DNA from: Neoaquamicrobium sediminum
GTDB taxonomy: Bacteria > Pseudomonadota > Alphaproteobacteria > Rhizobiales > Rhizobiaceae
Assembly (NCBI RefSeq): GCF_013240295.1
Contig: NZ_JABETK010000002.1
Location: 186,001-250,000, forward strand
DNA length: 64,000 bases
Reading direction: 5' to 3'
Part shown: piece after piece, positions 55,959 to 64,000 of the stretch
Position numbering within the stretch: the stretch's first letter is position 1
Layout: every line of letters begins with the position of its first letter
Program-made: the position numbers and the translations under genes
Notes under the pieces: generated by a model
Databases searched by the model: none
Seen by the model: only the letters and a program-made list of their open reading frames with translations
Told to the model about the DNA's origin: nothing

Positions 55959-56697
55959 GTTCGATGCGCAACCCGCGTCGTGGCAGTCAGGCGTGATCGA
56001 CGAAATCGTCCAACAGACACCGAGTATCAAGAGCTTTTTCCTGCGATTGCAGGAACCATTCGTCCATACAGCAGGCCAGCACGTCGACGTCCGGCTGACC
56101 GCCCCAGACGGCTATCAGGCGATGCGCAGTTATTCGATCGCATCGTCGGCGGGCTCTTCACCGATCCTGGAACTCGCCATCGAGCGCCTGCCGAATGGCG
56201 AAGTTTCGCCATTCTTCCACGACGTCGCCGCAGCCGGCGACGAGATCGAACTCAGGGGACCGCTTGGAGGCCACTTTCTTTGGCCCGAGCCTACCGACAA
56301 GCCGGTGCTGCTGATCGGCGCAGGTTCAGGCGTGGTGCCGCTGATGGCGATGATCCGGCAGCGTCGGGCATCGGCACAGGCCGTTCCAGTCGCTCTGCTC
56401 TTGTCGGCGCGAACCGCTGAGGACGTGCTCTTCTCCAGCGAACTCCACTCAATCGAGATGAGCGATCCCACGTTCATCTTGACGCTCGCGATTACGCGAG
56501 AAGCGCCAAAGCGCGCCTCGGACTATGGCCGACGGATCGACGATGGGATGGTCCAGGCGACAATCGCACGTCTCGGTCGCGACCCGGGCCACGTGTTCGT
56601 TTGCGGGTCGAACGGTTTCGTCAACATCGCGACGGACGGCGCATTGTCGGCAGGGCTGGGCGTCTCGATCATCAAGACCGAGCGCTACGGTGGGTAG
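55951..56697 (+). CDS. Ferredoxin-reductase (FNR)-type flavoprotein
   Basis: The 248-residue protein has an FAD domain (AGQHVDVRLTAPDGYQAMRS with RSYSIAS) and an NAD(P) domain (KPVLLIGAGSGVVPLMAMIR; HVFVCGSNGFVNIATDGAL). No iron-sulfur domain is visible. It overlaps the molybdoenzyme gene and would pass electrons from NAD(P)H to it. The pair occurs widely in alphaproteobacteria; the natural substrate is not known to me. Confidence 0.92.
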   Translation: MTEFDAQPASWQSGVIDEIVQQTPSIKSFFLRLQEPFVHTAGQHVDVRLTAPDGYQAMRSYSIASSAGSSPILELAIERLPNGEVSPFFHDVAAAGDEIELRGPLGGHFLWPEPTDKPVLLIGAGSGVVPLMAMIRQRRASAQAVPVALLLSARTAEDVLFSSELHSIEMSDPTFILTLAITREAPKRASDYGRRIDDGMVQATIARLGRDPGHVFVCGSNGFVNIATDGALSAGLGVSIIKTERYGG

Positions 56698-56769
56698 GGG
56701 CGGCCAGATGATCGCATCCCATCACGCGGGAGCGCCCAGCTCAAGCTCTGTCCGGGAAAGGCTTCGCCC

Positions 56770-57783
56770 ATGACCATCATGGCCCGTCAATTTCACCTTA
56801 AAAGTCGTCCCGAAGGGCTACCGCAGGCCAACAACTTCGAACTCGTCGAGCAGGATCTCCCCGCGCCAGAGCGAGGACAACTGCTCGTCGCCAACCGGTG
56901 GCTCTCCGTTGACCCTTACATGCGCGGCCGCATGACCGGTCGAGAAAGCTATATGCCGCCCTTCCAAGTTGGCGAGCCTCTGGATGGCGCCGCGATCGGC
57001 GTCATAGTCGAAAGCAAGGATGAACGGTTCAGCCCTGGCGAGGTCGTGAGCCACTTTGCCGGCTGGCGCGACCGCGCGATCATCGACGCCGCATCCGCTA
57101 CTAGGATCGATACGACGATTCCAGAGCAGGCGTATCTGGGCCCGCTCGGTTTCCCAGGCTTCGCCGCCTACATCGGCATGCTCCAGATCGGAAAGCCGCG
57201 AGCTGGCGAAACTGTGTTCGTGTCAGCAGCAGCGGGTTCTGTCGGATCGCTCGCTGTCCAAATCGCAAAGATCAAGGAATGCCGAGTCGTTGCGTCCGCG
57301 GGCGGCGAGGACAAATTGCGTTGGCTGCGCGAGGAAGCAGGCGCTGATGCCACGATAAACTACAAGAATACGGACGACATGGTCGCAGCACTTCGCGAAG
57401 CTGCGCCTAAGGGTGTCGACATCTATTTCGACAACGTCGGTGGCACGCACCTGGAAGCGGCGCTTGAGGCGGCCAATGACTTCGCACGCTTCGCTCTGTG
57501 CGGAATGATCGAGCAATACAACAGCGAGCCGGTCGGTCCCCGCAATATCTATGCGGTTATTGAGAAGAGCCTCCTGCTGCAAGGCTTCGTCACCATCCAC
57601 AACATGTCGGTTTGGGAGGATTTCCAGCGCGACGTCACCCGGTGGATCGCCGATGGGAAGGTCAAATGGCAGGAGACGGTTGTTCACGGCCTCGAGAGAA
57701 CCCCGTCGGCGTTCCTCGATCTCTTCGCCGGAAAAAACATCGGAAAGATGGTTATCGACCTCAGGGATGGGGAGACGCCCTGA
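56770..57783 (+). CDS. NADP-dependent oxidoreductase (CurA/YncB-like, MDR superfamily)
   Basis: The 337-residue enzyme belongs to the zinc-free medium-chain reductases that reduce alkenals and related enones. It shows RQFHLKSRPEGLPQANNFEL, RWLSVDPYMRGRMTGRESYM, the NADP loop VFVSAAAGSVGSLAVQIAKI, and YFDNVGGTHLEAALEAANDF. Removing reactive aldehydes and enones fits the electrophile-defence theme. ATG 56779 is an alternative start. Confidence 0.92.
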   Translation: MTIMARQFHLKSRPEGLPQANNFELVEQDLPAPERGQLLVANRWLSVDPYMRGRMTGRESYMPPFQVGEPLDGAAIGVIVESKDERFSPGEVVSHFAGWRDRAIIDAASATRIDTTIPEQAYLGPLGFPGFAAYIGMLQIGKPRAGETVFVSAAAGSVGSLAVQIAKIKECRVVASAGGEDKLRWLREEAGADATINYKNTDDMVAALREAAPKGVDIYFDNVGGTHLEAALEAANDFARFALCGMIEQYNSEPVGPRNIYAVIEKSLLLQGFVTIHNMSVWEDFQRDVTRWIADGKVKWQETVVHGLERTPSAFLDLFAGKNIGKMVIDLRDGETP

Positions 57784-57858
57784 CGGGCGGCGCCTGCCGT
57801 CAGCGGACCGCACCACGCCACCTCGTCTAATTAGAATCTTTTGCTTTGGGAGATCACC

Positions 57859-59124
57859 GTGAGCCGCTTCGCTGAACCAGTTTTCATAGCCGCAGGCTTG
57901 CGGACACCATTCGGCCGTGGCGGAGGAGCGCTGGCAAATTATGACGCGGCCTCATTGTCAGTGCCAGTCGTCCAAGAAATGGCGAAGCTTGCGGAGCCCG
58001 ATCTGACGATCTGGGGAACCGTCATCCCGAACCTGGGCTGGAGCAATATCGCTCGCGAAATCTGGCTGGACGCGAAGCTCAACCCCAACGTTCCAGCATT
58101 CTCCGTAGTCCTAGCGTGCTCGACCAGCATGACCGCGAGCTTCGCCGCAGCCGGGATGCTCGGCGGCGGGCTCAACCTGATACTGGTCGGCGGGTCTGAG
58201 GTCATGAGCCGACCATCGCTCGCTCTCACCGCTGAGGCATCTAAACGACTCACCGATCTCTTCGCGCAGGATCCGGCCGCAGCACTTGCCGCCCTGGGGG
58301 CGTTGACCCCTCAAGACTATGTGCTCCCCACGAAGGGCTGGGCCAACCGCCTTACGGGCAGGACGATGGGCGATCACATGGAGGAGACCGCCAAGGCGTG
58401 GCGCATCTCGCGTGAGGCTCAGGATGACTGGGCTCTAAAAAGCCACCAGCGCGCCGTCGCCGGCTGGAACGGCGGCTTCTTCGATGACCTCGTGATCTCG
58501 TTGCCGGAGCTTTCCCGCGATGCGAACCCGCGCGCGGACACATCCGCCGAACGTCTATCCGGTTTGAAGCCCGCCTTCGATCGTGAGAGCGGAATGGGTA
58601 GCCTGACAGCCGGCAACAGCTCCCCCATCACGGATGGGGCGGCCGGCTGTTGGGTGTCCAACGAGGAGGGTCTGAAGAGGCTGCCCGATGGCACGCCCTA
58701 TGCGCGGATAATCGACTACGAAGTCTCGGCGGTCGACCTGCGCACGGAGGGGCTGCTGATGGCGCCGTCATATGCCGTTCCACGACTTCTCGCGCGCCAT
58801 CACCTTGGCTTCGCCGACATCGCACTTTGGGAAATCCACGAGGCCTTCGCGGCACAGGTGCTGGCCAACGTCGCGGCCATCACCGATCCGAACTGGGTCC
58901 GAGAGAAGGCCCGTGTTTCGGCTGAGATGGGCAACTTCGATTGGGATCGCGTCAATCCGAACGGCGGCTCGGTAGCCATCGGACATCCCTTCGGCGCGAC
59001 CGGCGCGCGTGATCTCAGCCAAGCTGTGAAAGAGCTGTGGGCCATGCCGGTCGGATCTCGAGGGATCGTCAGCATCTGCGCCGATGGTGGTCAAGGCACT
59101 GTCGCCCTCCTCGAACGCATCTGA
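57859..59124 (+). CDS. Thiolase-family acetyl-CoA acyltransferase
   Basis: The 421-residue enzyme has the thiolase residues: the nucleophile Cys in SVVLACSTSMTASFAAAGML, the His in LWEIHEAFAAQVLANVAAIT, GSVAIGHPFGATGARDLSQA, and the second Cys in GIVSICADGGQGTVALLE. It joins or splits acyl-CoA units. Why a thiolase is in this cluster is unclear. GTG 57859 follows a GGGAG site and is preferred to the upstream TTG. Confidence 0.92.
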   Translation: MSRFAEPVFIAAGLRTPFGRGGGALANYDAASLSVPVVQEMAKLAEPDLTIWGTVIPNLGWSNIAREIWLDAKLNPNVPAFSVVLACSTSMTASFAAAGMLGGGLNLILVGGSEVMSRPSLALTAEASKRLTDLFAQDPAAALAALGALTPQDYVLPTKGWANRLTGRTMGDHMEETAKAWRISREAQDDWALKSHQRAVAGWNGGFFDDLVISLPELSRDANPRADTSAERLSGLKPAFDRESGMGSLTAGNSSPITDGAAGCWVSNEEGLKRLPDGTPYARIIDYEVSAVDLRTEGLLMAPSYAVPRLLARHHLGFADIALWEIHEAFAAQVLANVAAITDPNWVREKARVSAEMGNFDWDRVNPNGGSVAIGHPFGATGARDLSQAVKELWAMPVGSRGIVSICADGGQGTVALLERI

Positions 59125-59139
59125 TCGGAGGACAAAAAA

Positions 59140-60210
59140 ATGAAGGCGATCCGCTTCCATGAGTTCGGCGCTCCCGATGTTCTTCGCTATGAGGACGCGC
59201 TGACACCTGTGATAAAGCCGGGAGAGGTGCTCGTCCGTGTACAAGCGGCAGGCCTCAACCCGCCCGACTGGTATCTCCGCGAGGGATACAAGGCTCTGCC
59301 GCCCGAGTGGCGGCCGTCGGTGACATTCCCCGCCATACCGGGCTCGGATGTGTCCGGGATCGTCGAGAAGGTCGCCGACGATGTGACCGCGTTCTCGCCG
59401 GGCGATGAAGTTTTCGGAATGATCCGCTTTCCCAGCTTCGGCGAGAGCCTGGGATACGCCGAGTATGTTTCCGCGCCTGCTTCCGACCTTGCGGCCAAGC
59501 CCCGACACCTGGACCACATTCATGCAGCCGCCGTTCCCATGTCGGGGCTGACCGCTTGGCAGTTCCTGATCGAGCTAGGCCATAACGAGCAGAACCCGCT
59601 GCAGTCCGAGCGCCACAGCCCGGTCCCGTTGGCTGGGAAGAGCGTTATGATCAACGGCGCTGCAGGGGGTGTCGGTCATCTGGCATTGCAGTTGGCAAAG
59701 CACGAAGGCGCGCGTGTCATCGCTGTCGCTTCAACCCGGCACGAAGCGTTCCTCCGCGAACTGGGTGCCGACGAGTTCATCGACTACACGAAGACCAAAC
59801 CCGAAGACGATGTGCGAGACATCGATCTTGTCGTCGATGCCGTCGGCGGTCCGACCTCCGGCCGCTTCCTTCGGACCATACGTCGGGGCGGAGCGCTGTT
59901 CCCGATTTTTCCCCTTGGCTTTGCCGGACATGATGAAGCTGCCGACCGGGGAGTGACCGTTTCGGCGACGCAGGTGCGTTCCAGTGGCGACCAGTTGGCC
60001 CAGCTAGCTCGCTTGCTCGACAGCGGCGCGGTTCGCGTCGCCGTCGACAGCACATACCCCCTTTCCGAAGCGGCCGCCGCTCACGAACGCGCAGAGGCAG
60101 GCCATATCCAGGGCAAGATCGTCCTCGCCGTCGGTAACCCCATCGCCGATCAGAGCGGCCAAGCGGGCGTGCCGTCATCGCAGTGGCCGCCCCGCATGAG
60201 GGGGCACTGA
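59140..60210 (+). CDS. Quinone-oxidoreductase-like NADP-dependent reductase (MDR)
   Basis: The 356-residue enzyme matches the zinc-free quinone oxidoreductase group: MKAIRFHEFGAPDVLRYEDA, PGSDVSGIVEKVADDVTAFS, and the NADP loop SVMINGAAGGVGHLALQLAK. Such enzymes reduce quinones or enones with NADPH. It starts 15 bases after the thiolase stop with a clear GGAGGA site, so the two are co-transcribed. It is a different subgroup from the CurA-like gene at 56770. Confidence 0.92.
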   Translation: MKAIRFHEFGAPDVLRYEDALTPVIKPGEVLVRVQAAGLNPPDWYLREGYKALPPEWRPSVTFPAIPGSDVSGIVEKVADDVTAFSPGDEVFGMIRFPSFGESLGYAEYVSAPASDLAAKPRHLDHIHAAAVPMSGLTAWQFLIELGHNEQNPLQSERHSPVPLAGKSVMINGAAGGVGHLALQLAKHEGARVIAVASTRHEAFLRELGADEFIDYTKTKPEDDVRDIDLVVDAVGGPTSGRFLRTIRRGGALFPIFPLGFAGHDEAADRGVTVSATQVRSSGDQLAQLARLLDSGAVRVAVDSTYPLSEAAAAHERAEAGHIQGKIVLAVGNPIADQSGQAGVPSSQWPPRMRGH

Positions 60211-60276
60211 CATGACGCGGGAAACGCCGATGATCGGCCACGCTCGACCTTCGAGGCATCATCCAGGAGAACTGCG

Positions 60277-61881
60277 GTGAGCCTGAGCGCTGACAGAACC
60301 GATTTCGGGGCGGCACAGCGGGTGCGGGCGCTTGCAGACCTCATGGTGCTCGACACACCGGATGAGCAAGCCTTCGACGATCTCGTTTTTGTCGCCGCAA
60401 AGGCCTGTGACGTTCCCATCGCGCTCATCACCCTGCTGGATACTGACCGGCAATGGTTCAAAGCCAAGTACGGGCTTGAGGTATGCGAGACGGAGATCGA
60501 ACACTCGGTCTGTCGGATCGAGATCGATCAGGGCGATCTTCTCGAGATCGTCGATCTCACAAATGATGCGCGGACCAAGCGCAATCCGCTCGTCACAGGC
60601 GCCCGGCACTTTCGCGCCTACGCTGGCGCACCGCTCGTCCTGCGATCCGGAGCGATCGTAGGTCGCCTGTGCGTCATCGATACCGTTCCGCGGCCTGAAG
60701 GGCTCAGCGAGATGGAAAAGGCGATGCTGCAGGCGCTCGCCCGTCTCGCCAGCGAAAATCTCGAACTCCGCCGGATCGCAACGGCGAGCGAGCGCCTCAC
60801 AGCCTTGCAGACCGCCCTGGTCGAAATCGGCGAAACCATTCGGAGCAGCCACGATACCGCAGGGATGGCTTCGGCGACCGCCGCCATCGTCGGCCGAGCG
60901 CTCTCCGCAGACCGAGCCGGGTTCGGATCCGTCAACGAGGACGTCGATACGATTGACGTCGAAACCGATTGGACGGCGCCGGGGGCCGTGAGCATTGCCG
61001 GGCGCCACCGTCTCGACGAGTATGGGAGCTTGCGCGAGCCGCTCGTCGTTGGCGACCCGCTCGTCGTTTGGGACGCCCTGACCGACGATCGCACTCTGCA
61101 CAATCTCGAGAGCGCAATGCGGGTCGGCGTTCGGTCGTTGGTCGATATGCCGGTTCGAGATCGTGGCAAAACCATCGCCGTCTTCTTCGTTCATTCGGCG
61201 CATCCCCGACCTTGGCCCGCAGAGGAAATCTCGTTCCTGCGAAGTGCGGCGGACCGGCTTGAGGCAGGCGTCGCGAGGCATCGTACCGAGCAGCAGCAAC
61301 TCATAGTGAACGGCGAAATTGCTCACCGCCTGAAGAACATGCTCACCATGGTTCAGGCCATCGCCAGCCAAACGCTGCGAAGCGTCACCGATCGCGAAGC
61401 GGTCTACGCCTTCGAGCGTCGGCTGATGGCTCTGAGCGCGGCGCACGACGCCTTGCTTCAAAAGAGTTGGACACAAGCTGATCTACAAGCTGTCGCAGCG
61501 ACAGTGATCGACGCGATCGGGTTCTCAGATCGGGTCGACATGAGTGGGCCGGCGGTGGCGCTGGGGCCACGAGCGGCGCTCTCGTTCTCCCTCATCGTCC
61601 ACGAGTTACTGACCAACGCCTGCAAATACGGCGCGCTGACCAGTGACGATGGCCACGTCTCGCTGTCGTGGGAAGTCGAGGTCGGCCTGGACGACGACCT
61701 TCTCCGCGTGAAATGGCGAGAACGGGGTGGGCCTCCGGTTGTGCCGCCAACTCGCCGAGGCTTTGGATCGAAGCTGATCAACATCGGCCTGGTCGGCACC
61801 GGGGGCGTCGATGTTCGCTACGAGCCCGCCGGGTTAACGGCCGATCTGCACGCCTCCATGCGTCACCTGGTTCAAGGTTGA
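60277..61881 (+). CDS. GAF-domain HWE/HisKA_2-type sensor histidine kinase
   Basis: The 534-residue kinase has two GAF-type sensor regions (KACDVPIALITLLDTDRQWF and DTAGMASATAAIVGRALSAD). The phospho-acceptor box VNGEIAHRLKNMLTMVQAIA follows, then an HWE-type ATPase domain (LSFSLIVHELLTNACKYGAL; GGPPVVPPTRRGFGSKLINI). It has no membrane segment, so it senses a cytoplasmic signal. HWE kinases often feed the alphaproteobacterial general stress response. GTG 60277 follows AGGAGA. Confidence 0.92.
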   Translation: MSLSADRTDFGAAQRVRALADLMVLDTPDEQAFDDLVFVAAKACDVPIALITLLDTDRQWFKAKYGLEVCETEIEHSVCRIEIDQGDLLEIVDLTNDARTKRNPLVTGARHFRAYAGAPLVLRSGAIVGRLCVIDTVPRPEGLSEMEKAMLQALARLASENLELRRIATASERLTALQTALVEIGETIRSSHDTAGMASATAAIVGRALSADRAGFGSVNEDVDTIDVETDWTAPGAVSIAGRHRLDEYGSLREPLVVGDPLVVWDALTDDRTLHNLESAMRVGVRSLVDMPVRDRGKTIAVFFVHSAHPRPWPAEEISFLRSAADRLEAGVARHRTEQQQLIVNGEIAHRLKNMLTMVQAIASQTLRSVTDREAVYAFERRLMALSAAHDALLQKSWTQADLQAVAATVIDAIGFSDRVDMSGPAVALGPRAALSFSLIVHELLTNACKYGALTSDDGHVSLSWEVEVGLDDDLLRVKWRERGGPPVVPPTRRGFGSKLINIGLVGTGGVDVRYEPAGLTADLHASMRHLVQG

Positions 61882-61888
61882 TGGGAGT

Positions 61889-62257
61889 ATGGGTGGAATG
61901 GTGAAACCCGTGGTGCTCGTCGTCGAAGACGAACCACTTCTCCGTCTGTTTGCGACGGACATGATCGAGGAGGCAGGTTTCGAAGTCTTGCAGGCGCCGA
62001 ATGCATCCGCCGCGCTTATGACCTTGGAGGAACGACTGGATGTGCGCGTCGTGTTCACGGACGTGAACATGCCCGGCGGGATCGATGGCATCATGCTCGC
62101 CATTTGCATCCGCCGGCGGTGGCCGACCATCCAGATCATCATCACGTCCGGGAGGCCTTGGCCGGTCGAGGCCGTCGTTCCAGCGGACGTTGTGTTCTTC
62201 GCCAAGCCATACCGGCAAGACCGGGTTTTGGACACGGTCCGGAAGATGGCGGCGTGA
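61889..62257 (+). CDS. Single-domain response regulator
   Basis: The 122-residue protein is a receiver domain only: VVLVVEDEPLLRLFATDMIE holds the acidic pocket, VVFTDVNMPGGIDGIML holds the phospho-acceptor Asp, and VFFAKPYRQDRVL the conserved Lys. There is no output domain, so it probably relays phosphate or binds a target protein. It starts 7 bases after the kinase stop and is its likely partner. ATG 61898 is an alternative start. Confidence 0.92.
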   Translation: MGGMVKPVVLVVEDEPLLRLFATDMIEEAGFEVLQAPNASAALMTLEERLDVRVVFTDVNMPGGIDGIMLAICIRRRWPTIQIIITSGRPWPVEAVVPADVVFFAKPYRQDRVLDTVRKMAA

Positions 62258-62419
62258 TGGCCAGCGCCTCAAACAACTCGGACGCCAGAGCGGTGAGGTC
62301 CACGAGTGCACCTTCGAAATCGAGCTTCTCTACCCGGGGGCGCAAGCCTTTGCCTTCACCTTCGGATGACCCCCGCGAATCCGGCCGGCCCGTCATCCCT
62401 CAACGATTGGAGACACAAC

Positions 62420-62692
62420 ATGAAGCCTGAGGTTCTCATCTACACCACGAGTTGGTGCCCGTTCTGCCGCCGCGCGAAGGCGCTCCTTCAAGAGAAGGGC
62501 GTGGCATTCACCGAGCTTGATATCGAAGCCGATCCTGCACACCGGAAGGCGATGATCGAGTCGTCGGGGCGAAGCACCGTGCCGCAGATCTTCATCAACG
62601 AGACGCATGTCGGCGGCTCCGACGATCTCGCTGCGCTCGATGCAGATGGCTCGCTCGACAAGCTGCTTGCCGGACAAACTCCGGCAAACTGA
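62420..62692 (+). CDS. grxC: Glutaredoxin 3 (GrxC type)
   Basis: The 90-residue protein has the dithiol active site in VLIYTTSWCPFCRRAKALLQ, the TVP loop (GRSTVPQIFINETHVGGSDD), and normal GrxC length. It reduces disulfides and glutathionylated proteins with glutathione. It could recycle the one-Cys MsrB of this cargo. GGAGA precedes ATG 62420. Confidence 0.94.
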   Translation: MKPEVLIYTTSWCPFCRRAKALLQEKGVAFTELDIEADPAHRKAMIESSGRSTVPQIFINETHVGGSDDLAALDADGSLDKLLAGQTPAN

Positions 62693-62756
62693 TTTGTCCC
62701 GCCAGATAGGGCCACTGGTCGATGCAAGTGGCTGAAAATTAAAAGAGGAGTCCGGT

Positions 62757-63038
62757 TTGGTCTCAGCAGTTTGGAACGATGCCACCCTCGCGGTCAGCGA
62801 CGAGACTATGGTCGTGGATGGAAACCATTATTTCCCGCCTCAATCGGTTGACCGGCAGTATCTGGCACCGAGCGAGCACACGTCTGTCTGTCCCGTGAAG
62901 GGGACGGCGCAATACTTTCATCTCCAGGTCGGCGACCGGCGCAATGCAAACGCCGCCTGGACCTACGCCGACCCTTCTCCGGCGGCGCACTCCATCAAGG
63001 ATCACATCGCCTTCTGGAAAGGCGTCAACGTCGCTTAG
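62757..63038 (+). CDS. DUF427 family protein
   Basis: The 93-residue protein matches DUF427: VWNDATLAVSDETMVVDGNH, YFPPQSVDRQYLAPSEHTSV, CPVKGTAQYFHLQVGDRRN, and AAHSIKDHIAFWKGVNV. The Cys in SVCPVKG is typical of the family. Its function is unknown. TTG 62757 is the likely start, seven bases after GAGGAG. Confidence 0.9.
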   Translation: MVSAVWNDATLAVSDETMVVDGNHYFPPQSVDRQYLAPSEHTSVCPVKGTAQYFHLQVGDRRNANAAWTYADPSPAAHSIKDHIAFWKGVNVA

Positions 63039-63076
63039 CCGTCAGCCCGCCATTAGACTTCAGAAAGGAACCGCCG

Positions 63077-63832
63077 ATGTCGAAAGTTTTGGACGGCAAA
63101 GTCGCTATCATCACGGGTGGCTCTCGGGGCCTTGGCGCCGTGCTGGCGGCGACGCTCGCCGATCAGGGAGCCGATATTGCTATCACCTACGCTGCTTCGG
63201 CCGATAAAGCCGAGTCCGTCGCCGAGGTGGTGAGGGCCAAAGGCGTTCGCGCTCTCGCGATCCGATGCGATCAAGCGGATACGTCCGCCGCCCAGCCCAT
63301 GGTCGAGCAGGTCGTAGCTGAACTCGGCAAGCTCGACATCTTGATCAACAACGCCGCAATCGCCGTCCAAGGAAAATTGGTCGACGATCCGACGCTCGAT
63401 TCCGCTGCGTTCGACAGGCAGTGGATGGTAAATGTGCTTGGGACCGTGGCGATCACGCGTGCGGCGGCGCAGAAAATCTCTGACGGTGGCCGCATTGTCT
63501 TCATCGGTTCCGGCCTGGGCACCCGAGCGATCGTGCCGGGAATTGCCGACTACGCAGGAACCAAGGCAGCAATCGCAGGATATGCCCGCGGGGTGCAACG
63601 TGATCTTGGCCCACGCAACATTACCGTCAACGTCGTCCAACCTGGCATCATGCCGACCGACATGACCGGGGAAGTCGCTGAGAATTTTCCGCAGGCCGTC
63701 ATCGATATGCATCCCATCCGTCGGATCGCCACGATTGAAGAAGTGGCGGGCGCCGTCAGTTACCTCGTTAGTCCCGCTGCAAGCTACACAGCTGGCGCGG
63801 TGATAGATGTGTCAGGGGGCGTCCTGGTCTGA
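63077..63832 (+). CDS. Short-chain dehydrogenase/reductase (SDR)
   Basis: The 251-residue oxidoreductase has the cofactor loop KVAIITGGSRGLGAVLAATL, the NNA motif (LDILINNAAIAVQGKLVDD), the catalytic Tyr-Lys pair in GIADYAGTKAAIAGYARGVQ, and a C-terminal SPAASYTAGAVIDVSGGVLV. An Arg after the first strands suggests NADPH use, but this is not certain. It closes the plus-strand redox cluster, 38 bases after DUF427. Confidence 0.93.
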   Translation: MSKVLDGKVAIITGGSRGLGAVLAATLADQGADIAITYAASADKAESVAEVVRAKGVRALAIRCDQADTSAAQPMVEQVVAELGKLDILINNAAIAVQGKLVDDPTLDSAAFDRQWMVNVLGTVAITRAAAQKISDGGRIVFIGSGLGTRAIVPGIADYAGTKAAIAGYARGVQRDLGPRNITVNVVQPGIMPTDMTGEVAENFPQAVIDMHPIRRIATIEEVAGAVSYLVSPAASYTAGAVIDVSGGVLV

Positions 63833-64000
63833 ATCGATGCGCGACGGGCGTGTCACGCGGATAACTGAAGGACGATCGCTTCCGCGCCTCAGCGCTCCGT
63901 TGAATTCCGGGCAGCAGATCGGCTGATCCTGCAGGGCCCATTATTCTCGAAGCCACAGCGGATAATGCTTCCGCATTTCAGGAGTTCAGAGTGCCGAATG
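63833..64000. other. Window end without a supported gene
   Basis: No convincing gene, hairpin or operator is visible in these 168 bases; the next gene and the right end of the element lie beyond the window. Confidence 0.5.

Noticed and set aside
60259..61476. 405-residue open frame on the minus strand
   Set aside because: It is the reverse shadow of the histidine kinase, whose GAF and HWE motifs are clear.

Overview
The window looks like part of a large conjugative mobile element in a high-GC alphaproteobacterium. A sphingomonad-like host is my best guess, from overall gene flavour rather than any phylogenetic marker. No rRNA, tRNA or CRISPR array was seen.

Region 1 (1-6.1 kb) is a minus-strand, translationally coupled operon of three tyrosine-recombinase-family genes plus one small gene. 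This is the arrangement of GInt/Tn554-type multi-recombinase islands. Its outer edge lies at about 6.03-6.12 kb, where it cuts into a strawberry-notch-type helicase gene, so only the 3' part of that gene remains. The rest of the inserted island should lie to the left of the window.

Region 2 (6.1-32.8 kb) is the backbone of a conjugative element resembling the Tn4371 family. It holds SBNO, Toprim and DUF2493 genes, two DUF736 genes, several small regulators, RepA followed by iteron-like repeats, ParA and a small partner, DUF2840, the TraF peptidase, a lytic transglycosylase, a DUF3363 relaxase, the TraG coupling protein, and trbB-C-D-E-J-K-L-F-G-I ending in DUF2274. A short minus-strand pair (YwqK-like and hypothetical) interrupts it at 9.8-10.3 kb.

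Region 3 (32.8-63.8 kb) is cargo, and almost all of it suggests defence against oxidants, reactive chlorine or electrophiles. It includes three MarR-type and two LysR-type regulators, an RclC-like DUF417 protein, MsrA twice, MsrB, an alpha/beta-hydrolase-OsmC fusion, a GST, a redoxin, a glutaredoxin, a sulfite-oxidase-like molybdoenzyme with an FNR-type reductase, several NAD(P)H oxidoreductases, spare metabolic enzymes (GAPDH, RpiA, NadE), metal and small-molecule transporters, and an HWE kinase with a response regulator. Two shared cis-elements tie it together. One is a palindrome, TATGCG-N3-CGCATA, in front of all three marR genes, the gap/rpiA pair and the osmC/lysR pair. The other is a two-part box with 52-53 bp spacing in front of msrB-msrA and between nadE and the molybdoenzyme operon. 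An IS66-family element with perfect 8-bp target duplications splits a YeeE/YedE-like transporter gene.

Many conserved genes (small recombinase partner, SBNO, Toprim, DUF2493, DUF6499/DUF2285, RepA, relaxase, TraG, TrbE, TrbL, one MarR, AzlC, MFS) carry a frameshift. Most are explained by one missing G or C, often within a run. Assembly error is therefore as likely as gene decay, and these genes may be intact in the organism.
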